From positions 930,001 to 994,000 of the forward strand of contig WIUZ02000004.1 in the NCBI GenBank assembly GCA_015956445.1: 64,000 bases of DNA. Reading direction: 5' to 3'. Numbering within the stretch: the stretch's first letter is position 1; the number at the start of each line of letters is the position of its first letter. This stretch comes from Thelephora terrestris. Taxonomy: Eukaryota; Basidiomycota; Agaricomycetes; Thelephorales; Thelephoraceae. Position numbers and translations under genes: made by a program. Shown in pieces: positions 32,622 through 43,148 of the stretch. Below the pieces are notes generated by a model that worked only from the letters and a program-made list of their open reading frames with translations, had not been told where the DNA came from and did no database searches.

Positions 32622-34648
32622 CTAGGTTGGTTTGCTTGGTGCCGCCTCCAATGGGTATCGGGGACCCTCGGCAAGTTCCTCTTCGACAGCCTTCCTACCC
32701 TCCGCGGTCAGCTGGGGGATCCCATTGTCGATGTCCTTCTGGAAATAAACGGGTATGAATCTATCGTGTAATCAAAAGATCATGTGAGCAAATCAAGGAA
32801 GGGATGGGGGGCGCGACGGGGTGGACGAACTCTATTCCTTTATTCTTCCTCTCCGCAGCATCGTCTCTCTGCTTCTGTTCAATCGCCTGCTTGAACTTGG
32901 TGGCCTCACTGTACTCTTTGTTCAACAATCTGCTCGTCACAGGATCCCACAGCCTCCTGCTTTCCGTAGGCAACTGGTCCTCCAAGGGTCTTACGGCCTT
33001 GGGCACCGGGTAAAGGGTCGAGATGTCGATCAACGTAGCCCACTCGTCTTCAGTCCCCACCGCCAGGTCCGAACGCGAAGTAGCAGCAGATGGGACCGGA
33101 GAACTTTTGCTAGATGTTGGTGTCCATCCGTTGGTAAGTCTGTAGCGAATGCGACCTTTCCACGAGCCATCAAAATGGGCGATGATTCGATCCGCCGGGA
33201 CGTGTTTGGATTTTGTCCATTCCTCATGTTCTGTTTCGCCCTCTTCGTACGTGTGGATAACTCCTTCCAGTGCGAACATCGCCCGCCCGATCCAGGACTG
33301 AGGGGTTTGCTATCAGCAAGGAGCCCGCGAAGAGATCGTTTCCATCTTACCTCTTCTTTGTAATCAATAATCGCGCGATAGTTAACACCATCCTGGGCGC
33401 CTTTGCTCGTGATGATGGTCGAGTCCGCGACGGTGATGTAAAAGTTTCCCCTCAAGATACCATTGACAGAAGCAACCGGATGCGAGATGTGATACTCCTC
33501 TCCTCCTCCAGGTCCCCCAGCGATATTGAGAAATATTCCCTGGTTGTAAGATCCCGGGTTGACTCTCAACGTGGTTCCAGAGACCTTGGCAGATATCTGA
33601 TCCACACCCCTCAGCTCGATCTGCCTCGCAGGACAAGTGGCGTAATAAGACGAGACAGGAGGGTGGTGAGACACCTGTTCCGTAACGTATATCACCCGTA
33701 TCCGCTTTTTTGTCTTGTCATCAGAGTCCGCCTCTAGCAGTTCAGTCGCCCCCGCACCAAGGCTGAGACTGGATATTTGAGCATCGATGTTGCTCTCTAC
33801 GGGTTCAGGGGATGTTGCTGGCGTACTCTTGGCAGTGCGACCGAAGGACATGTAGCTGAATGCGCTCCGACCACTCTTGACGCTGTCACTTTCGGTACTC
33901 AAGCGGCCGGCGGAGGAGGAAGTGGAGGCGGGGTTAGAGACATACGAGTGCTGGAGTGGTGGCTCTCGTGGGTCGGCAGGGTACGAAACGGGTATCACAT
34001 CCCAATGGGCCCGGAAATGCTCGCCAAGAACAGAATTATAGGGTTTGCAGACCTTTCCGCGCTAGAAGTGGAGGGAGGTCATTGCCGATCACAACGCTCG
34101 GTCAAATATGCTGCGCTCACAATAAATTTGAGGTCCTTCGAAAAAGTAAACCTCAGAACGGCCAGCATGCGTTCAAACGAATCTTCGGAATCATTGATGC
34201 TGTTTATTGGAACACGTCAGCCTCTGATCCTTCTCCAAGGCTTCCCAGATTCCGCATATAACCGAGTGTTGAACTCACGCAGCGAAGAGGTCCGGACGAT
34301 CCAGGTAATGCCAATATTCCTGAGGACAACGCACATGAGAACTCGTTCGGAGGATTGGTTGCTGGGCCGAAACAGAAACACACAAGGTTCGGGATGGGCT
34401 CTAGCAAAGACGCGGGAAGAGATAACCTCCTGCAAAGTCAACAAATGTTCCACTCAGCGTCGAGGTCTCAGTCGAATAAACGAAACGCACATTGAAGCAA
34501 TGTCCTTGATTCCCATGCATTTGCGAACGAGCTGGACAATCATCTTGAGCTTTCCGCTCTCTCCAGTGTCTCCAGAATCAGGAACGGAGATGGGGGGACC
34601 ATCGTCAACGGCGTTCGGGGTGGCTTCTTGCTTTAGAACAGACAACAT
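32622..34648 (-). CDS. Oxysterol-binding protein (short OSH/ORP, lipid-transfer)
   Basis: ORP proteins exchange sterol or phosphatidylserine for PI4P at membrane contact sites. The start MLSVLKQEATPNAVDDGPPI leads to GKLKMIVQLVRKCMGIKDIA. Then come DRPDLFAAINDSEDSFERML, VLRFTFSKDLKFI and KPYNSVLGEHFRAHWD. The OSBP signature EQVSHHPPVSSYYATC is intact; its two His residues bind the PI4P phosphate. NGILRGNFYITVADSTIITS and ARKxKxE-like late helices (EYSEATKFKQAIEQKQRDD) follow, and the last exon is FIPVYFQKDIDNGIPQLTAE, ending APSKPT at 32622. No PH or ankyrin domain is visible, so this is a short ORP. A Ser-rich insert precedes the signature. TATAAATA lies at 34784-34791. Confidence 0.92.
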
Positions 34649-35140
34649 TATAGATAGTTCGTGAGGAGAAGGACGTTAAGGGCGGAATAAAAGAGAAAAG
34701 GAAAGTGAGAAATGAAACAGCGAGATGCGCTGGAGGGAATGGAGGGTGAATGGCCGAGTGACAGCTGATCAGGAAGTGGGAGGTATAAATATTTAAATGC
34801 CCCGCATTTGGTAAAGATCGTTCATACGTACACAGGCGGCTGGCCGACTACGGATGGCTGTGATATTTGAAGCTGTATATAGCGTCCCAGGTAGTGAGCG
34901 GTGTAATATTATACTGCCTTACATTCGCCGGCGCACAGGAGAATAGATCGGGGTAGGATGGGGGTACAGGAAAGCGGGAGGACATCGCATAAAGTGCAAG
35001 AAAGATACATATAACAGTAACGACGGGTGAGATCAACACCTCGGGTCACGAACGAAAAAAAGTCCAGGATTAGAAAGAGCCAAAATCTAGAATCGAAGGG
35101 ATGTTTGGAGCCTGGTGAGAGGGAATCAGAGGCAACTCAC
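34649..35140. other. Intergenic: OSBP promoter and 3' region of the next gene
   Basis: 492 bp between two tandem minus-strand genes. It contains an AT-rich TATAAATATTTAAAT stretch at 34784-34798, about 140 bp upstream of the OSBP start and a candidate core promoter. No gene seen. Confidence 0.45.
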
Positions 35141-36244
35141 TTATTTCCTCTGTTCCAATGGCGCATCTGGGATGAGATAATAAACCTTGGATCCACCTAG
35201 TGCCGTCTCAGGCGGACAAGAAGGTGGCATATCGTTTGTCTCAGAGTTAGGGAACTCGCTTGGATTGTAAACGGGAACTGGCTTTCGTGAGGCACGTCGA
35301 GAGCGGTCCGGTGGGTAACGGGAATGAGGAGGTGATGTCGACGGTCGTGACTGGGCCGATTCATAAGATTCGAAAGAAGGCTTGACAATCATCGATGCAG
35401 GTCTCTGGCTGGTCGTTGAGCGTGATCTGGTAACCGCAATCGAGGGAAGCTTCGGCATTGTGTCGTGGTCGGTAACCGCGGATTTCTCGGAAGCAAAGTC
35501 TTCGTCTGACGTTGACAACTGGCGAGAATTATCCTTGCTTCCGCCATCAAACGGTAAGATTGCACCAGTTGAGTCCGAGGGTTCGTGGTTCGCCCTTGAT
35601 GGTTGTCCTTTGCTTCTGGCAAAGGTAGCTGGAGGGATGGTTCCTCGGGTTCTTGTCTTCCGGCGACGGGATAGCAACAGAGCAACCGCTGCGATCAGAA
35701 GGAGGATAGCCACGCCGCCAATAACCCCACCCGCGATCGTGCGTCTCCGCACGGACGAATTATCCGCAGCCAGGACGGTTGAGGTGTTAGTTGGGGATGT
35801 AGCAGGAGATAGGGGTGAAGAATGGCTGGAAGTCGTGGTCGAGACAGAGGAGGATGGCGAGATCGATGATTGTGGTGGGGCTACAACACAGGAAAAGTCG
35901 AGGCCGTTGGTAACGTTAAAGGTGTTGGATGGTATGACCCCTTCCGGTGCGTAGATATCCATACGATACCACCCTTGGGGAATGTTCACTTTGGGCCAGG
36001 TAAAATTCCCGGTTGAAACATTGATCTCTGCCAGTGTCACGTTCACAACCGCAGTGCTTTGTCGAGCAGCTAGGGGGTATCCTCTACGGCTGGGGCCGCT
36101 CTGGCTCACTCCGATGTTTGAGACTACCAAGGGGTAGTTCGAAGCGGGAGTTGTGGTGCCATTGTACGTCCATTCGATCGTCACCGCTGAGCAGGTGAGG
36201 AGATTGGGGACGGTCAGAAAGGCGGTGTTGGCGGCGGTTGTCAT
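35141..36244 (-). CDS. Ser/Thr-rich single-pass membrane glycoprotein, function unknown
   Basis: 367 residues in one open exon. Residues about 10-120 form a beta-rich ectodomain beginning LTCSAVTIEWTYNG and containing many N-glycosylation sequons (near residues 28, 68, 75, 80, 110). Residues 125-165 are Ser/Thr-rich, likely O-mannosylated. A single membrane span, AGGVIGGVAILLLIAAVALL, lies at about 171-191, followed by the stop-transfer SRRRKTRTR and a 165-residue disordered cytosolic tail rich in Ser, Pro and Arg, ending YYLIPDAPLEQRK. The layout resembles fungal wall-stress sensors, but no WSC domain is visible. No signal peptide is seen at Met 36244, so a short 5' exon upstream probably encodes it. 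Agaricomycetes carry many such proteins. Confidence 0.7.
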   Translation of the reverse strand: MTTAANTAFLTVPNLLTCSAVTIEWTYNGTTTPASNYPLVVSNIGVSQSGPSRRGYPLAARQSTAVVNVTLAEINVSTGNFTWPKVNIPQGWYRMDIYAPEGVIPSNTFNVTNGLDFSCVVAPPQSSISPSSSVSTTTSSHSSPLSPATSPTNTSTVLAADNSSVRRRTIAGGVIGGVAILLLIAAVALLLSRRRKTRTRGTIPPATFARSKGQPSRANHEPSDSTGAILPFDGGSKDNSRQLSTSDEDFASEKSAVTDHDTMPKLPSIAVTRSRSTTSQRPASMIVKPSFESYESAQSRPSTSPPHSRYPPDRSRRASRKPVPVYNPSEFPNSETNDMPPSCPPETALGGSKVYYLIPDAPLEQRK

Positions 36245-36511
36245 CTGCGAAAACGTCAGGCAGGACGGTGGAGGAGAAAAAAGTGATGACCTTCACGGAA
36301 ATCCCTCCCAGGTACGCAAAGGGAACGAAGCGGCCGGCCTCGGCCTGGGATAGAACTGATGACCTGGTGGAAAATCAGTCGGTCTCCTGAAAAAGCGCGA
36401 GGAAAGGAAATATACCTCTGCGCCTCCGGGTCTCCTCCCTCTAAGATGCAGGGAAAAGGGAAAAAGTGATAACAAGGCAGTTATAATTGTACCCCTGGGG
36501 ATGATAGGTCC

Positions 36512-37715
36512 ATGCGACCGCTAGGCCGAGCGGCCATCAAACTTGTACGTTCGGTTTACCCGCACTACCACCTAGTGACAGTCACTGCAGAAGGCACCGA
36601 TCCAGGTACAGCTCTCTCAAGCTTACCGGTGTTTGCTAGCATGCCTCTATTATCTGCTGCCGCAGATACTTTCATCCTCGGAGCCGTCGTTTCTCTCATC
36701 GCGTTTGCCTACCGAGGATCCATTCCTGCCCCTGCAAAGAATATGCGTCAGCCAAAGTACTGGCCCCTCATCACAGGACTCCTCGCCATACATACCCTTT
36801 ATATGATACATACCATCTCCTTCAAGACACCACCAAACCTGTTCACAGAACTACACCTTCCTCTCTCTATGCCTTCCCACAAGATTAGGGCCACGCTTCT
36901 CGCAAGAACGGGGATTAGCGGGGACGATGTTCTGCCCGAACATATAGAAGATCTGTTGACAAGGCTGAACACATACGATCTCAGAACGTACTTCGTCAGG
37001 TTCGTCCCAACCCTCCGTGAACCACCCTGAGCTCACTCGATCAACCAGGTTCGGCCAGAACACAGTTCAAGAATGCGAGTGGTGCACGACCTTCACGGAG
37101 TATGCGGTCTACACGATTGCTCCCATCTTCCTGTCCTACATCCTGGAAGCTGCGCTCCTCGGACTGGTAACAATACGCGGATCAAATCGAGAAATGTGGA
37201 GGTCCACCACTATCGGTGTCTTGATATTAGCCTGCTCCGTTGACGCGTACTGGATGTTGACGGTCAGGGTGACTGTTGACCAGCAAGATGTAACAATGGT
37301 GGGTCAAATTACTGTTGTCTCCGCTCTCAGTGTCTCATACAGTGACTGTTCGAAGTGGTATGATACGCTCTGGATCCTACGTCATGCGCTCTTCACGGCC
37401 TTGCCCCTCGTCACGCATTTTGTCTTTCCTCCTTCATTCACCCCTTCGCCTCTCGCTATCGTACCGCAAACGAACTTGACGCTCCAGGCACTCCATCGAC
37501 GGTTGCAACTGCTCAAGTTCACATCTGCTATCACCTTGCGCGTCCCAGAGTTCAGACAGGCTGCTGGCAACTACTGGGAAACCCAGAGGATGGAGGGAAA
37601 ATGGGCACGCGAAGACGAGGGCATCAACCGATTTTCTGATAAAACTGGGAGAGGGATCAAGAGGGAAGTGGCCAGGGAACTCGCATTGAAATGCAAACAT
37701 GGACTCGACATTTAA
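36512..37715 (+). CDS. Conserved multi-pass membrane protein, function unknown
   Basis: Two exons join across an intron with donor gttcgt near 37000 and acceptor caaccag near 37048, restoring TYFVRFGQNTVQECEWC. Met at 36512 is first in frame; the Met of MPLLSAAADTFILGAVVSLI at 36641 is an equally good start and puts the first membrane segment at the N-terminus. Further hydrophobic segments include YWPLITGLLAIHTLYMIH, APIFLSYILEAALLGLVTI and TTIGVLILACSVDAYWML. The CEWC motif after RFG, and the late RLQLLKFTSAITLRVPEFR block, recall a family of Agaricomycete hypothetical proteins whose function I do not know. The C-terminus is charged and probably cytosolic or matrix-facing. Confidence 0.72.
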
Positions 37716-39135
37716 CATAGACATCATCGACACGGACGTCAGGTATTTACATATTGTAATCGACTGTAGCAGTAATCCAGTTTATAATCAAGGCGCGTAG
37801 CTTCAGGATAGGGAGAGTCGCTTCATAAAGGATGATGTCTAAGGAAAGAGAAAAGATGGGTCAGTATACTAGCGCTCGGTTGCAACTGCTAATGCAAAGG
37901 TATGGCAGGTAGGTCAGAAAATTGAGAGTTTTGGTACAGTTTGTCCACAAGGAGCGAAGCCCTCTTCGGAAGCAGAACTGAAAATTGGTATCATCGCGAA
38001 GCCGTGGGGTGCAAAACTGCCCTCCAATAAAACTAAAAGAACCTCACCTCATGAATGCTTGAAGGAACAAGCCACGTCGCCACCGGTGAGTCTTCAGAGC
38101 GAGTGGCTTGAGAGAGAAAAAAATGCAAGAGAAAGCGAGCAACGGAGTATGCCGAGATCGAGAATCATGAACTTTATTCTCGACTCCTCTCAAGCTTTGA
38201 ACGAAATTTTCATTTCGTGATCTTTCGACCGCTCCGTTGAGGTGAGCCTTTTTTCTCCTGAAGAGGGACTACCGCAGGGTCTGCGCGTATATGATGTATA
38301 TCTATCCATACCGAGTTGGCGACGGGCCTTTCCAATGAGCCAAACTCAAATCATGCATCACCAACTGATCCCACGTTACCCTTCGGTGTCCCTCCTTACC
38401 CCCCTCTGTTGCACCTGCAGTGCGCTAATTAGACCTCATAACAGCGGTCATCCCGGATGGAGTGTATGTCAACTCTCATAATCTACCCCTACCCTTGCTC
38501 TCCCATGAAATGATTCATTATTAGTGGGCGAACACCCCATGTGCCCTTTACTAACGAATCTATATGCACAACCACCCTCTGAACCATCGGTCCACGTTTT
38601 CTCCACTCATCCGATCTTGAGCTGAAGTCTCATGTCTAGGGGCTTCTGTCGCGACCCACGCCTCGCCTGAGACTCCTCGGTGAGTGTCATTTCGTTTTCC
38701 CCTTTCAAATGATGTTCCATGTGTTTCACACACGACAAGCATATGTCCGATCTTTCGTGAAGGAAAATCTATACCATTCTGACCTCCAAAACCATTAGTC
38801 TCAGCACCTTGCTAACGAATTACATCCCACAGAACCAGCCAATATCCTTTTCGTGATTCATTGTACCGTACAACTGTGTATCGCTGCCGTAGCAATAAAC
38901 TTGCGCTGAATCCGTCCCCATCGCACAGGGAGTTGATGGAACAGCGACATGGTTGTCCTCTGGGATGTATACGCAAGGAAAGAGCCGAGTGGAAGCGAAA
39001 AAACGGTGGTGAGGGGAATTTCAAGGCCATTCAACGAGAAGTTTTCGAGGCGATAATTATCGCGAGAATGTAGGACGAGGAGAGGAACAAAGAAAGAACC
39101 GAACAAGCCCTGCAACACACAGGCCGGGTTTATGA
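37716..39135. other. Intergenic/3' region, nothing recognised
   Basis: 1.4 kb between two convergent genes. Frames 38242-38481 and minus 38858-39118 lack family features or splice continuity. Likely includes the calcineurin 3' UTR. No RNA gene or repeat identified. Confidence 0.4.
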
Positions 39136-41570
39136 CTACTGCGAGTCAGCAAGCTCGTCCTCCTCTCTTGGATCCACAGCCTCCCTGATTAGCGAAATAG
39201 TACTTTCCAAACTCCGTCGCCTGGTACTGGGACTTGTCATAGTCGTACCGAGACTGGCAGTCCTGCTGTGGCCCCGCCTGGTCGCCGGCCCAATCGGCGG
39301 CAGCATGGAATTGGGGGAAGGAGACGTGGGAATCCCGCCATCAGAGGCAATAACCCGCTCGAGGGCCGCGGAAACACCTTTGGCAGGTACGGGTGATGAT
39401 GATTCCTCAGACGGTGATGGAGGGTTAGACATCATTGCCCGTCCCTCCTGAGAGTCCGCGTCGTATAGTTCCGGAGGCAGACGCTCATTCTCGATATCCG
39501 ACTTGCGGCTACAGATGGGGTCAGTATGTCTCGGTGATGTGGATTAGCTATTTCAAAACATACGCGTCTTCGAAGTTCGTTATCATGTCCTTGATGCCTT
39601 CTGCACCATTCGCCAGGGTATCGGCGGGCAACTCTTTCATACCTGCTACGCTTTTAAGCTCAGAGACACGTTCAGACTCCTCACTGTGTCCGTTCGTTAA
39701 TGGAGTTTATGGGCCCGGGCTCCGAGACGTACCGGAGGAGAGCGAAGACGCGCGACACACGACCAACGGCCAAGATCTTGCTTTTGATGACCCGTTTCCG
39801 CTCTGCGTGTTCCTCTGGGGTCTCAGGAACCAGGCCTATATCCTCCTCTTCCAATTCTTCCTTTGTGCAAATGTTAAGGAGGGAGAGTAACATATCGTTA
39901 ACTGATATGGCAAGAGTAAGTTTGCGGATGAAATACGAAAAATCGGATCTTACTTTTCTCGCCAACGAATGGCAGACTCCACGTGAATGCATCCATGAAG
40001 TTGGGAAGCCAATATGGATGGGGGGTGCAATTGAATTGCCGGATATTGAGGACATTGCTTTCATACTTGAGGATAGCCGCCTTGTTGTTGTAACAATCAA
40101 GGTAGTGCGGGCATGAGAAAAAGGTCATGACGGATGGAAAACCCGTGGTTCTCGTCTTTCGATACATCCGATAGCTAGGAAACAAAGGAAAGGGTTAATT
40201 TGTGCGACGAGCGTGATCAACCTTCATTACACATACCCTGCGTCTTGCGCCTCGTGCGCTCTGATGATTGATAGCAGCTTGTTCCTCTCCAGGAACTGCG
40301 TAACAGCTTGGTAACTGGCGCGAACCGATCAGTTATTCGGATAAGAGCGGTAACGGATAGAACTTGCGTGAAGAAGTACGAACAACCTCGGACATGGTTG
40401 TGGAGGAAGCTCTCAGATGTACTCTCTTGTCCGAAATCTTCTACAGGGTCCGACCACAGGATGTCACACATCAATCCCTGTGTTGGTGGTTCTCGGAACC
40501 GATCGATCTAAGTATCACACGTCAGTGAGAAATCTGGGTAAAACGGTTGGAGTCACATTTCGGATATCCTCTAGAGTGTGTAAGTCGGGGGAGAGGCCAC
40601 CATGGACGCAGAAAAATTGCTTGTTCATGACGGCCGCCAACGGCAGGGCGCAGAACGAGTTCATACACGCTTCGTAGATACGCTCGGAGTACTTTCGCTT
40701 GCCTGGCAAGAGTTAGAGTCAGCCAACCTAAATATCCCTCCTGCAAAAAATGTGTCGCATACATTCTAGCTTGAAGGTAAAGTAATCCGTCAAGTGTCGG
40801 CACTCATGATTACCACGAAGCAGGAAGAATGTGTTGGGGTACCAGATCTTGAGCGACCACAGATAAAGTACAACCTATAGCTAGATCAGTTGACGGGAAC
40901 AAGTTTATTGACGACAGAAACATACCTCAATACTGAAATAACCTCGGTCAACGTAATCTCCCAAGAAGAGATACCGTGTGGTAGCAGGATTGCCGCCGAT
41001 CTCGAAGAGTTTCATCAAATCGTACTGGTGATGGATAGGTTCAGATTGCATGACCGGGTAAGTGTCCAGGTTGTAAAGAAACCCACGTATTGACCATGAA
41101 TGTCACCGCAGACTGAGACCCAGGTGATAAGGTGTTGAATACTTTTCCTAGTCACTGCGAGGAATAAGACTCACCGGTCACCGGGGCATCGACCGCCACG
41201 AGGTTAGGTTCCTGCTTCAACACATCTGTAGCCTTCTCCAGAATGTACAGGGCGTGTTCCTCGGAAAGGCGCCCCTCCCGATAAAAGTGATTCTTCAGGA
41301 AGTTGATATCGGGCTTAGTTGGATCCTCCTTCGAGAAGAACTGTTCCGAAGTAGGGATATGCATAGCTGGGGCTTGCACCTATCGTTTTCGTAGTCAATA
41401 ACGCGGGCGAAATGATAGGAAACGATGCTTGCATCCTTCACAACCCGCTCCTGGGTGCTGATAGTGTACCCATTCTCTAACTGATGCTGGGTGAAATCGA
41501 CTTCGGGAACTACACCTCGTTCTTGTATCTTTCCGATGGCCTTTTGAAGGTGTACTCTAGACGGGGGCAT
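39136..41570 (-). CDS. CNA1: Calcineurin catalytic subunit A (PP2B)
   Basis: Ca2+/calmodulin-dependent Ser/Thr phosphatase that activates Crz1-type stress responses; target of FK506 and cyclosporin complexes. The start [20 protein letters not shown] leads to [10 protein letters not shown], then a GC-AG intron (41432-41380), then [15 protein letters not shown] and [20 protein letters not shown]. The metal-site motifs GDIHGQ, GDYVDRG and RGNHECR, and VHGGLSP, are spread over several exons. [20 protein letters not shown] is the calcineurin B-binding region. [20 protein letters not shown] is the calmodulin-binding helix, and the Ser/Pro-rich tail ends [12 protein letters not shown]. All regulatory parts are present, so this should be a full calcineurin A. 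At least nine introns. Confidence 0.95.
41380..41432 (-). other. CNA1: Non-canonical GC-AG intron in the calcineurin gene
   Basis: 53-nt intron with donor GAT|gcaagc and acceptor gatag|GTG. It is phase 0 and restores the conserved stretch RVVKD|VQAPA. No GT donor nearby gives that protein. GC-AG introns are a known minority class in fungi, and gcaagc is close to their preferred donor. Confidence 0.75.
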
Positions 41571-41788
41571 AGTCCTAAGTCCGGTGGGCTTGAGCGATTG
41601 CCACGACTATTTTGTGGGAGAATACGAAGGGGACAGGACGGAAAACGTGTAAAGTGTAGAGGACAAGAGACAAGATATGCAATTGATGTCGACGATTACC
41701 CGAAAAGGTTGCACGCTTCAAACTCAGAAAGGACGAACAGACGACGATTTGTCGAGTTTGTATCCATTTCAAGTTCTATTTACTACTG

Positions 41789-42934
41789 CTATGAGCCAAA
41801 ATACGCTTCCAAAACGTGCTTCGCGACGTTGAACCCAAGTAGGGTAAGGATGTAGCCCGTAAACAGGGGCAAAAGCGGGGAGAGTAGCAACTCGGTTCGG
41901 ATAAGAAACGGCAGGGCTGTTGATGGAACAGTAAGCCAGGGCTGTGAATCGAGCGTACCCCGGGTGAGATCTCACCATTGAAGCCCAGATAAATGCCATA
42001 GATGTACTGCCCGAAGCTGTTCGGTACGGTCAATGCAAAGGGAGACAGCATTCAGGCGTGGCGACATACGCAGCAAGGTAAAGTGTATTCCCCAGCCAGA
42101 GGCATACCCAATTGTTCTTCAGCAACAACGGTACGAGGAATAGTTGCCCCAGATATAATGTCAGGTAGAGTGGAAAGAACGCGTTTGTGTGCACATCAAA
42201 TGCGTACGCCCACTCGACTTTTGAGTCCGCCGCAGTCGAGTGTGTCGGAGGGGCAAGCAAGACATAATTCGAGAACGCCCTAGATAGATTTAGTCTAGTA
42301 TAAGCTAGTACTGCGCGAGGGGCCAACCAGAATATTGTTGCTACGACCATGCCCACGAGAAGGAAGTCTCGCAGGATCATGAGTAGCGCGAGTTTGAAGC
42401 AGCCTACCAAACCATAGGAATATACCACCGACCAAGCCACAGCGGCGACTGAATGAATCATTAAAGCGAGAAGTCGTCATGGTGCTTGGTTCTACTCACT
42501 GCACAAACACGCAGAGAGAAGAATTAAAATAGCAGGGTCGTCCCTCGCCCACGTATTTTTTGTTTCTGTGCCCCCCCGTGAGTTTCATCGCATCCAGATG
42601 CACACGGCTTCTTACGTTTGTGAAAATATACATTCCGATATCTTGATTCAGGTTAGCCCAAGGCTCATTAGAGAGCAGTAGAGATCAACGCACACACGCT
42701 TCGGGGCTAAGCATAAATATGTCAGTTGCCAAGCGGCTAGCTCAAAGTCCTAGAACATGATACAAGTCATGTCAGATGCGGGGCGAACGGTGATGGCGCA
42801 CGACCACACACCATTTGCTGAAATCTATGCAGCCGTCGGAATATTAGTGGCACATTGTTTGAAAGGCCACCGCTTGAGGAACGGTATGGATCTTCCTGGG
42901 GTGCGGGAGCGACTGCAGTAGGCAACATGGCCAT
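41789..42934 (-). CDS. UNC50/GMH1 Golgi membrane protein
   Basis: UNC-50 family multi-pass protein of the Golgi, involved in receptor trafficking in animals and ARF-GEF recruitment in yeast (Gmh1). The start MAMLPTAVAPAPQEDPYRSS (a Met 11 codons earlier is possible) is followed by VPLIFRRLHRFQQM, an intron, then DFELAAWQLTYLCLAPKRV, short exons, and TKNTWARDDPAILILLSACL. The main exon has AVAAVAWSVVYSYG, LALLMILRDFLLVGMVVATI, SKVEWAYAFDVHTNAFFPLY and KNNWVCLWLGNTLYLAAYV. The last exon ends LPFLIRTELLLSPLLPLFTG, then LLGFNVAKHVLEAYFGS. All family blocks are present. It is divergent from the WW-domain gene with 214 bp between starts. Confidence 0.9.
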
Positions 42935-43148
42935 CTCTGCATATGCTCGCCTGGGACGCCTGAGCAAAGTACGGTTTGTAGACAGAATGACTTTAGGTCT
43001 TACACCCGTGTCACGGTTGTCAGATTGATCTTGGTCTTAGTTTCAGGCGGAGATCGAACCACCAACTCTCCTTCCTCGTCGACTACGCGCGAGGGCCGTA
43101 CCAACAATCCGTTCCTAACTCGCCTCCCTGCATACCAGACGGCGAAAA

